Shown piece after piece: positions 1-7,332 of a DNA stretch of 44,495 nucleotides. The notes below the pieces were generated by a model that had not been told where the DNA came from, did not search any database, and was given only the letters and a program-made list of their open reading frames with translations. The stretch lies in assembly GCA_016784735.1 (NCBI GenBank), contig JADHUC010000054.1, positions 1 to 44,495 of the forward strand, written 5' to 3'. Every line of letters starts with the position of its first letter. Position 1 is the stretch's first letter. Both the position numbers and the translations under genes were made by a program. Origin of the DNA: Pirellulaceae bacterium. Its GTDB lineage: Bacteria; Planctomycetota; Planctomycetia; Pirellulales; Pirellulaceae.

Positions 1-104
1 AGGAATCGCTCTTTGCTCACTGGCAAGGCCTCCCACCTCCCTCTCTCTTACCCGCCACGCATTGATCCCATTCTCTCTCTGGGTACAGACGCAATTGCAC
101 GCAC

Positions 105-353
105 TCACGAGTGCATTACAATCGTCGTGAACGGGGACGAAAAGTCGAAGTTGAACAGCGACCCCCAACTCGTTACCGCAGGTTGCCCCGGCAAATACTG
201 GCGATGAAACCGGCCATCGGCGTAAAACGTGAACTGATGCCCCAAGTCCACCACGGCATGCACGCCGTTCTGCTCAGCAGAGGATCCGATTCGGCAGGTG
301 GTCAGCGCGATGGCAATCAGCAGAATCGAACGAAGCAGTAAGTGTTCTTTCAT
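105..353 (-). pseudogene. Short secreted protein, probably the truncated N-terminus of a longer gene
   Basis: An 82-residue frame starts at the ATG at 353 and opens with a good signal peptide (MKEHLLL, hydrophobic ILLIAIAL, then small residues). The mature part (VVDLGHQFTFYADG, then SWGSLFNFDFS) ends abruptly at TGA. It has the look of the front of a larger exported planctomycete protein rather than a finished domain, and the minus-strand sequence below it (1-104) has no convincing continuation. I do not recognise a function. It is transcribed divergently from the glycosidase-like gene at 523, so 354-522 must hold the start regions of both. An upstream extension to 452 exists, but it would put about 33 unlikely residues before the signal peptide. 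Whether it is a genuine small secreted protein or a relict is unresolved. Confidence 0.35.
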
Positions 354-522
354 CTTGGTACGGGGCCTCCTGACACCAACCCGGTTGTGGCAAAATAAAA
401 GCTCAGAGCTACCAACGGCGATTATTGTGGACCCTATCAGTGAGTTGGGCAACCATTGCCTCGATTCTCGATTACGTAAATTCTCACCCGGCAGCTCGCC
501 TTACACTTGGACATTGAAGCCC

Positions 523-2235
523 ATGTTTCCAAAACACATCCATGGTTCTCTATTACTCTGTCTAACAATCGCCGCGTCGGTTGCGCATGGCCAGCACCGG
601 TCCGACATCTTTCTGAAGAATTGGAATCCGACCGGCGCGGAGAAGTTTCGCGTCGATGGAGTAACCAGCCTGGTGCCTCCCAGCTTGGTCGATAAGAAGG
701 AGATTGAAGTTTTCGAGGCCACAGTGGCCGAAGCGAACGGCAAAAATTGGATCGTGGTGGGAAGAATTCCCTTCGATTACCGGATCGCGATATATGAAGA
801 GTACGCTCGGCAACAAGGGTTAGACCTGGAGGACCATATTTGCCGGTCGGTTGAAGGGGATCTGATCAGCCATCCCAACGGGAACATCTTTCTGTGCTCG
901 AATTCGCCTTTCATCCGAGCAGCGATGAAACAGATGGTTGATATCTGCTCCGAGGCCGGGTGCGACTGGATCTCGGCCGACCTGCAAACCGCCACCCATG
1001 ATTCGCTGAAACTGGGCGGGTGTTTCTGCCGTCACTGCGAGGCGGGATTTGCGGCCTTCCTGAAGAAGCCGAAAACTTGGAGCTATCGCGACTTCCTAAT
1101 CGGGCGGGGGTATGACACCACGACCCAGATCAAGCGGGAGGCCTGGAAGACCGAAGCGAGCACGATGCCATTCTATCGGGAATACCGCACGTTTCAGCAT
1201 TTCGCGCTGCGAGATTGCTACAACGCGATTCTTAACGAGAAGAAGTTCCTCACCGCGCACGATTTTCACGGTCACAGCGCGCCTTTGGGCACGCACACGG
1301 ATTTTGACTCCGTCGGCGAGGCGATACAGCGGTCGGACAACGCCAAGATTCCGCTCCTCTACCTGTTGACCGACGCGGCTGGCCGCTTCAACTACATTAC
1401 CGAAGGGCCGGAAGGCCAGTGGGAAAACTTCGCCATGGGACGATTGCGACTCTGCCAAGCCTATGCCTACGGAGCGTCGTGGGTAGTTCCCTACGAGCAA
1501 GGCATTAAGAGGGATGGTCGTTGGTCACGAATCAGTCCGCCCGTGGAAGACCTCTACACCTTCATCCGCGAGCATCGGGAACTCTTCGATGGGTACGAAT
1601 CTTGGGGCAGCGTCGGTCTGGTCTACAGCCATTTGGGCCACCGACACAGGGCCGTTGTCAGCGAGAACGCCGTCGCGCATCTTGTAAGAAACAACGTTCC
1701 GTTTCGACTCTGTGTAGCAGGCTCGGATTGGTGGGAGCCGGAGTTTCACCTGTCCGGCTTGGACGCTCTGGTGAAGACGTCCGACTATCAATACCTAACC
1801 GCCGAGCAAGAATCCGCAGTTCGTAAATCGGGCCAAACGGTTGTTGATATTTCGTCCTTGGATCAACTCTGGGAGCACCTCGACCGACCGATTCAAGTCT
1901 CTATCGGCAACGACCGAATCAACGTCGTCGCCAGGCGAAATCAGCGGAAACGGCTGCTGCATCTTGTGAATATGCAGCCCGGAACGGAGCACCGCGATTT
2001 CAAGGTCATCTTGAGTGCCCGGTTTGTCAGTCCCGTTCAGTCGGCAAACCTCTACGCGCCCGGCCGAGATCCTATCGAACTATCCTGTCAGAGTGCCGGT
2101 CGGTTCGTCGAGATCCGCGTCCCGTATCTCAAGGAGTGGGGAATCGTCGCGCTGCAGGTAAATGATGGGAGCAGTGGAGAACCGGCCCCAAGCGAGCCTT
2201 TTCCCGCCAAGCTGCTCCAGGAGAAACCCGAATGA
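523..2235 (+). CDS. Secreted TIM-barrel glycosidase-like protein, family not recognised
   Basis: The product is 570 residues. I chose the ATG at 523 because it starts a clear signal peptide (MFPKHIHGSLLLCLTIAASV, cleavage near AHG-Q); the open frame runs back to 298, but the extra 75 residues look non-coding. The body resembles catalytic-barrel proteins of the GH42-like or hypothetical glycosyl-hydrolase type: a GCDWISADL strand, a conserved-looking CFCRHC pair of Cys-x-x-Cys elements after it, DFHGHS, and a late YGASWVVPYEQG strand, followed by a small beta-rich C-terminal part. I cannot name catalytic residues with confidence. Its stop codon overlaps the start of the beta-helix gene by 4 bp (ATGA), so the two are translationally coupled, and a fucosidase follows. 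The context suggests a role in polysaccharide breakdown; substrate unknown. Confidence 0.7.
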   Translation: MFPKHIHGSLLLCLTIAASVAHGQHRSDIFLKNWNPTGAEKFRVDGVTSLVPPSLVDKKEIEVFEATVAEANGKNWIVVGRIPFDYRIAIYEEYARQQGLDLEDHICRSVEGDLISHPNGNIFLCSNSPFIRAAMKQMVDICSEAGCDWISADLQTATHDSLKLGGCFCRHCEAGFAAFLKKPKTWSYRDFLIGRGYDTTTQIKREAWKTEASTMPFYREYRTFQHFALRDCYNAILNEKKFLTAHDFHGHSAPLGTHTDFDSVGEAIQRSDNAKIPLLYLLTDAAGRFNYITEGPEGQWENFAMGRLRLCQAYAYGASWVVPYEQGIKRDGRWSRISPPVEDLYTFIREHRELFDGYESWGSVGLVYSHLGHRHRAVVSENAVAHLVRNNVPFRLCVAGSDWWEPEFHLSGLDALVKTSDYQYLTAEQESAVRKSGQTVVDISSLDQLWEHLDRPIQVSIGNDRINVVARRNQRKRLLHLVNMQPGTEHRDFKVILSARFVSPVQSANLYAPGRDPIELSCQSAGRFVEIRVPYLKEWGIVALQVNDGSSGEPAPSEPFPAKLLQEKPE

Positions 2236-4442
2236 CAACTGCGATCAAGCGGAAATCGCAAACAGTATTCTTAACCGTGTTGGTGAAACTCTCCGCCTAC
2301 CTCATCCTTGGGGCAATGCCCATGTCTGCGGTCGAGGCTGCCGACTATTTCGTGTCGCCGACGGGGAGTGATTCGCATCCTGGCTCGGTCGGCGAGCCGT
2401 TTGCCACGATTCAGAAGGGCATGGATCAACTTCAGGCTGGCGACACGCTCCGTCTCCGCGAGGGCTCCTATCACGAACAGGTCCGCATCGTTTCGCTTCA
2501 CGGACGCAAAAACAAGCCGATCACGGTGAAAGCCTACGAGGGCGAGCAAGTTACGCTCGACGGCTCCGTTCCCATCCGTTCCACATGGGCCCCGCACCGG
2601 GGTCGGATCTTCAAGACGAAACTAGCACAACCTGTCTGGCAGCTCTTCGTCGAAAAAAGAAGCATGAGCAGCGCCCGCTGGCCCAACGGCAATTGGATTG
2701 ACGGATCGCTGTGGGATACGACCCGCAGCATGGCCTGGCCGGAAAAAGACCGCAGCAGCTTCGGCCATCATTACAACGCGGGTCTGAAGCAGTTCGATTT
2801 CAGTTCGGAAGGGGCCATCATCGTTGTCGCTTCGGGTTCCTTCAGGACCTACCAATCCCTGGTGACCGATCACGACGCCGGTAGTGATAACTTCAAGTAC
2901 CTTCTCGACGGCGTCCGTCAGCACACCATGGGATTCACGGTTGATCGCCACCGTTACTTCTTGGAAGGCAAATTGGGCCTGCTCGACGTCGAGGGCGAAT
3001 GGTTCTACGATCCCGGCGACTCGATGCTCTACCTGTGGGCGCCCGGAGGCGCGGATCCCGAATGCCTGGATGTGCGGGGCAAGACCCTGTCGTACGCCCT
3101 GGATGTCGCCGATTCGAGTTTCCTGGCGATCCAGGGCCTGGATTTTTTCAGCACTACGTTTCAGTTTGCCGATTCTCACCACGTGACCATCGGAGATTGC
3201 AGGCTGTTGTACCCGAGCTACTCAAAACGGATGCTACGCGATCTGGGGTCGATGGACGTGACGAAAATGCTGGTCGAGGGTGAGTTTTCGCCTGCCCACA
3301 ACACCGTCCGTAACTGCACCATCGAATATGCTGACGGTCCCGCCTTGGAAATGAACGGCCTGGGTAACGTGATCGAGAACTGCTACGTGCATGACATCGA
3401 TTACAGCTGCACGTATAAGGGCGGCTACACGCTGAACATGATCGATGCGGCAGAGCTGATCTTCCGCCGGAACACGATTCACACGACCGGGCCGTCCGAA
3501 CTGTTCAAGGCGGGAGTTCGGAACCTCATCGAACTGAACGACTTGTCGTGGAGCGGCTACTGCCAAAACGACGGAGCCATGATCCAGGTCAGCGTCAAGC
3601 AGCAGGACGGCAACGTGACGCGATACAACTGGGTCCACGACTCGGTGAAACAGGGCTTTCGCTTCGACAACTCGAACAAGCCTAATTCGCCCTGGGGCGA
3701 GAACGGCCGGGCGCATCACAATGTCGCTTGGAACGTGGCCCGTCAGTTCATCAAGGGCGACAAGCACTTTGTTCATAACAATCTCTGTTTTGACTGTACG
3801 ATGAACGACCTCAGTGTCTCCAGTAACATCGCGATCCAAGGGCGGAATTTTTCGACGATCACCCGAAACAACATTGCCGGAATGCTCAGTGGCGACATCC
3901 GCAAACCCGCGAGCCAATTCCCGTTGCCCGGGATCGCGAGCCACAACTGGAGCGGAGTAGATGCCAGACGGGATGTTCGGACCCAGCTTCGCGATCCGGA
4001 CCATCTCGACTTCCGCCCCAGGGCAAATTCCGAGTTGATCGACGCTGGTTCCACGGATGTCGGGATCGAACTCGACTACCACGGAGAAGCGCCCGATATC
4101 GGGCCATACGAGTACGGGGACAAAAACTACTGGATTCCCGGCCGTCAGCTTGACAAGGCCAGCCGTCCCATTCCTCCACATGGCGCGACCGGCGTCAAAC
4201 TCGATGCTGACTTGATGTGGCTGCCCGGCCGGGAGGTTCGCGAGAACCGGGTATTCACAGGAACTGATCCCAATGCGATGGAGCTGCGGAGCGTGCAGGA
4301 CAACAATATCTTTGTGATGCGTGAGCCGCCAAGCGCTGGCGCCACGCTCTATTGGCGAGTCGACACGGTAATCGCAGGCGGCCAAGTTTTACCCGGCGAC
4401 ATTTGGCACTTCACGACAGACAACAAGACGTCAAAGCGCTAA
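2232..4442 (+). CDS. Secreted right-handed parallel beta-helix protein (GH141-like or lyase-like)
   Basis: The 736-residue product has a signal segment (hydrophobic LTVLVKLSAYLILGAMP) followed by the standard opening of secreted beta-helix carbohydrate enzymes: YFVSPTGSD, then PFATIQKGMDQLQAGDTL and LREGSYHEQV. Next come QLFVEKRSMSSARWPNGNW and, from about residue 290, many short rungs (for example TVRNCTIEYADG, NVIENCYVHDI, EARF-type repeats), then a C-terminal beta-sandwich (RPIPPHGATGVKLDADLMW) resembling a fibronectin-like or carbohydrate-binding module. Beta-helix proteins with the 'QLFV..ARWPN' segment include GH141 enzymes (alpha-L-fucosidase and xylanase activities known) and PL6-type lyases. 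GH141 would fit the adjacent GH29 gene but is inference. The start overlaps the upstream stop (ATGA). No catalytic residue can be fixed by eye. Confidence 0.82.
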   Translation: MTTAIKRKSQTVFLTVLVKLSAYLILGAMPMSAVEAADYFVSPTGSDSHPGSVGEPFATIQKGMDQLQAGDTLRLREGSYHEQVRIVSLHGRKNKPITVKAYEGEQVTLDGSVPIRSTWAPHRGRIFKTKLAQPVWQLFVEKRSMSSARWPNGNWIDGSLWDTTRSMAWPEKDRSSFGHHYNAGLKQFDFSSEGAIIVVASGSFRTYQSLVTDHDAGSDNFKYLLDGVRQHTMGFTVDRHRYFLEGKLGLLDVEGEWFYDPGDSMLYLWAPGGADPECLDVRGKTLSYALDVADSSFLAIQGLDFFSTTFQFADSHHVTIGDCRLLYPSYSKRMLRDLGSMDVTKMLVEGEFSPAHNTVRNCTIEYADGPALEMNGLGNVIENCYVHDIDYSCTYKGGYTLNMIDAAELIFRRNTIHTTGPSELFKAGVRNLIELNDLSWSGYCQNDGAMIQVSVKQQDGNVTRYNWVHDSVKQGFRFDNSNKPNSPWGENGRAHHNVAWNVARQFIKGDKHFVHNNLCFDCTMNDLSVSSNIAIQGRNFSTITRNNIAGMLSGDIRKPASQFPLPGIASHNWSGVDARRDVRTQLRDPDHLDFRPRANSELIDAGSTDVGIELDYHGEAPDIGPYEYGDKNYWIPGRQLDKASRPIPPHGATGVKLDADLMWLPGREVRENRVFTGTDPNAMELRSVQDNNIFVMREPPSAGATLYWRVDTVIAGGQVLPGDIWHFTTDNKTSKR

Positions 4443-4500
4443 CCAGTTGACAACGGACCCTCCTTCAATTTTCGCAGACATCACGTAATACGGAGAAGCC

Positions 4501-5994
4501 ATGATGAGAAATCGGATGAAGATCTTGGCCCTACTGGCAGGCATGTTCTGGATCGGAATCGCCCAGGCCGAAGAGAAATTCCAGCCGACCGTTGAATCGC
4601 TGCGCCAGTACGAATGCCCCGAGTGGTTTCGCGATGCCAAGTTCGGCATTTACTTGCACTGGGGTGCTTACTCGGTTGCTGAGCAGGGCGAGTGGTACGC
4701 GCGGAAACTCTATGACGAAACGATACCGGAATACAAGCATCACTTGGAACACTACGGGCATCCATCTGAGCACGGCTACAAGGATTTCATTCCTATGTGG
4801 AAGGCCGAGAATTTTGATCCGGATGCCTTGCTGGCGCTGTTCAAGAAGGCTGGGGCGAAGTACTTCTGCCCCTGTGCCGTGCACCACGACAATTTCGACC
4901 TGTGGAACTCGAAGTATCACGAGTGGAACGCCGTAGACATGGGGCCGAAGAAGGACCTGATTGGCATGTGGCGCGAGGCCACATTGAAAGCCGGATTGCG
5001 GTTTGGCGTTACGACCCACCTTTCGCGGAGTTACAGTTGGCTGAACGTGGCCAACGGGGCCGACACACAGGGCCCCAAGCAAGGCGTGCCCTACGACGGG
5101 GCTCAAGGCAAAGCCAAAGGTCTTTATCCGCCCAACGACGGCCAGAGCACGCATCCCCGCGCTCCACTGGACGCCCCCAAGTCATGGCGGGATCATTGGG
5201 CTCGACGAGTCAAGCAGTTGATCGACGATTATCAACCCGATCATCTCTACTTCGACTGCGCCGTTCCGTTCCGCGGTGAAGACCAAGGCCGGACCGGCAT
5301 GGACGTGATCGCCCATTTCTACAACCAGCGTTCCGATGGTGTGATGTGCGTCAAGGAACGTCCCTGGCAGGGACTGTACGCCGACGGCATCACAACGCTC
5401 GATTACGAACGCGGCAAAGCAAGCCACATCCTGGCCAAGCCTTGGCAGACGGACGATTCGATCGGATCCTGGGGCTACAACGAGAACACGCCTTACACCA
5501 CTGCCGATGCGGTGGTCGACAAGATTATCGACATCGTCAGCAAGAACGGGAACATGTTGCTAAACATCCCCATCCGAGCCGACGGTACACTGGACGAGAC
5601 GGCTACGGGGATTCTCGAGGACTTGGGTGAATGGTTCGACGTCAACGGCGAAGGCATCTATGCCACGCGACCCTGGTATATGTATGGGGAAGGAAAGACG
5701 GAGATGCCTCACAAGACGATCGAGTCGCCGTTCACGTTCAAAGACATCCGCTACACGACGAAGGGCGAGTATCTTTACGCCTTTGTCCTTGACTGGCCCG
5801 GGAAGCGAACCGTGGAGATGCAATTTCTTGCTCCCGGCAACCACCGCATCGGCGAGATCAAATCGGTTGAACTCCTAGGCCACGACGAGCCGATCCAGTG
5901 GGAGCATCACCCCGACGGTCTCCGGGTGGTCTTCCCGCAGAAGAAGCCATGCGATTTCGCCTACTGCCTGAAGATCCACCTCCCGAGGAAGTAA
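4501..5994 (+). CDS. GH29 alpha-L-fucosidase, divergent subtype
   Basis: A 497-residue secreted glycosidase that would release terminal alpha-L-fucose by the retaining mechanism of family GH29. The start at 4501 follows GGAGAAGCC and opens a signal peptide (MKILALLAGMFWIGIAQA). GH29 landmarks are PEWFRDAKFGIYLHWG near residue 41, an HHDNF motif near 128 (usually HHDGF), and the nucleophile region DHLYFDC with candidate nucleophile Asp252, where most relatives have WFDGG. NGNMLLNIP and the C-terminal beta-sandwich (TTKGEYLYAFVLDWPG) are typical. It is the last gene of the short plus-strand cluster, 58 bp after the beta-helix gene, and converges on the GH117 gene with a 9-bp gap. The altered nucleophile loop suggests a different subfamily or aglycone preference from the two GH29 enzymes at 11.5 and 20.8 kb. 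Confidence 0.93.
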   Translation: MMRNRMKILALLAGMFWIGIAQAEEKFQPTVESLRQYECPEWFRDAKFGIYLHWGAYSVAEQGEWYARKLYDETIPEYKHHLEHYGHPSEHGYKDFIPMWKAENFDPDALLALFKKAGAKYFCPCAVHHDNFDLWNSKYHEWNAVDMGPKKDLIGMWREATLKAGLRFGVTTHLSRSYSWLNVANGADTQGPKQGVPYDGAQGKAKGLYPPNDGQSTHPRAPLDAPKSWRDHWARRVKQLIDDYQPDHLYFDCAVPFRGEDQGRTGMDVIAHFYNQRSDGVMCVKERPWQGLYADGITTLDYERGKASHILAKPWQTDDSIGSWGYNENTPYTTADAVVDKIIDIVSKNGNMLLNIPIRADGTLDETATGILEDLGEWFDVNGEGIYATRPWYMYGEGKTEMPHKTIESPFTFKDIRYTTKGEYLYAFVLDWPGKRTVEMQFLAPGNHRIGEIKSVELLGHDEPIQWEHHPDGLRVVFPQKKPCDFAYCLKIHLPRK

Positions 5995-6003
5995 CGCCCT
6001 TTC

Positions 6004-7320
6004 TCATCGGATGGTCTCCCTATCCAGCGTCTTCCGCTCCCGGATGATCTGCTGCTTGATAAATGGGGGCAGGGCGACGCCCTTCTGGAAATAGGTCTGT
6101 TCGTTGAAACGTAGGTTGTTGCGTTTAAAGATCTCCCGGTTGACGTCAAGCGAGAGATCGCAATCAAACCTCGCCAGGATGGACTCGTTCGCTGCGCCGC
6201 CGCCATCGGGATTAATGTGGCACAGGCCCCACGTGAAACCGCGTCCGTCACCGCTGTCAGAAAGAGCATCAGGACAGTAAGGCCCAGGAGCGACCGGCGG
6301 CACCTGAATCATGGACATCACTTTGAAGTTCTCGCCGTCGGGCGACCATTGGATCGTGTTCTTCTCGGGACCGTCCAGCGCCACCAGTGCGGCCACGCCG
6401 TCCTTGAACGGGAACATACAGGTTTCATGACCGGAGTTGATCACCGGGTTCAGCTTCGATGCCTCGAATGGGCCGAGCGGATTATCGGAAAAGGCGACAC
6501 CCTGCATGCGCAGGACATATTCCGGGCCGCGTTCAATCGGAGCACCTTTGTAGTAAATGAGAATCTTACCCTTATGCACGACCGGGCACGGGTCGTTGAT
6601 CTTGATGTTACCCCAGGATCCGGGCGGGCTCGGCACCACGGCGGGTTCTGGGTGGTGTGTCCACGGACCATAAGGCGAGTCGGCAAAGGCGACACGCACC
6701 GGGCACCAGACTTGACCGCCCACCATCGGACTGTAGGCCTGGAAGTAGAGATAATATTTGCCCTTCCAAACCAGAACGCCCGGCGTGCAGATCGAGCGAA
6801 AGCCCCGCTCTGGCTTTGGCGGGCGCCGCACAGCGGGTTGCTTGTCCTCAATCCAATTCCAACCGTCCTTGCTGGTAGCGTGCCAGATATCGGCCAGGTC
6901 CCAATCCGTGCCGGGCTTGGTATCGGTCGCATTCTGCAGTCCCACAGGCGGGCACTCCGAACGGCGGCCGGTATACCAGACATGGTAGATGTCGTCGACC
7001 TTGATCACCTTGGTCGGATCGCGGCGCGATACGTTAGTTTCGCGTTTGAACCCATTCAGCTCTGTGTACTTGAAGTTGGAATACAACTCGTTGCCGCGGT
7101 CCTCGTGCGGATTCCACTCGTCATACAACCGCTCCATCGCCGCGCTCATCGGAAAACTCGGCCTTTCCTCCAGGATCACTGAGGGAAACGGTTTCTGTTG
7201 GGCAATGGCTGCCGTCGCCAACAGAATCACGATGAAGATAGGGACCGCTGGCCCAGTCGTCTGCGGCCGCCTTGGAGAGACGCCCTCATCTTTCTTGTCA
7301 AGCTCCATGGCAGTTGTCAT
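6004..7320 (-). CDS. GH117 family glycosidase (stand-alone)
   Basis: A 438-residue protein with an N-terminal hydrophobic export segment (VPIFIVILLATAAIAQ) after about 25 polar residues. It shows the five-bladed propeller signature of GH117: SRRDPTKVI with Asp101, INDP with Asp243, and SGHETCMFPF with His298. These match in order and spacing the two Asp and one His of characterised alpha-1,3-neoagarobiose hydrolases of this family. Known GH117 enzymes release 3,6-anhydro-L-galactose, but the family is wide and the fucosidase/sulfatase company here argues that the true sugar may differ. It is closely similar throughout to the C-terminal half of the neighbouring fusion gene, which ends 12 bp upstream, so the pair looks like a tandem duplication. 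It is the last gene of the long minus-strand operon. Confidence 0.88.
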   Translation of the reverse strand: MTTAMELDKKDEGVSPRRPQTTGPAVPIFIVILLATAAIAQQKPFPSVILEERPSFPMSAAMERLYDEWNPHEDRGNELYSNFKYTELNGFKRETNVSRRDPTKVIKVDDIYHVWYTGRRSECPPVGLQNATDTKPGTDWDLADIWHATSKDGWNWIEDKQPAVRRPPKPERGFRSICTPGVLVWKGKYYLYFQAYSPMVGGQVWCPVRVAFADSPYGPWTHHPEPAVVPSPPGSWGNIKINDPCPVVHKGKILIYYKGAPIERGPEYVLRMQGVAFSDNPLGPFEASKLNPVINSGHETCMFPFKDGVAALVALDGPEKNTIQWSPDGENFKVMSMIQVPPVAPGPYCPDALSDSGDGRGFTWGLCHINPDGGGAANESILARFDCDLSLDVNREIFKRNNLRFNEQTYFQKGVALPPFIKQQIIRERKTLDRETIR

Positions 7321-7332
7321 TCGGATTTCTCC

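Noticed and set aside
3234-4385. A 383-codon open frame on the minus strand inside the beta-helix gene
   Set aside because: It lies wholly antisense to a well-supported gene, has no domain or signal peptide and reflects the GC-rich codon structure of the real frame.
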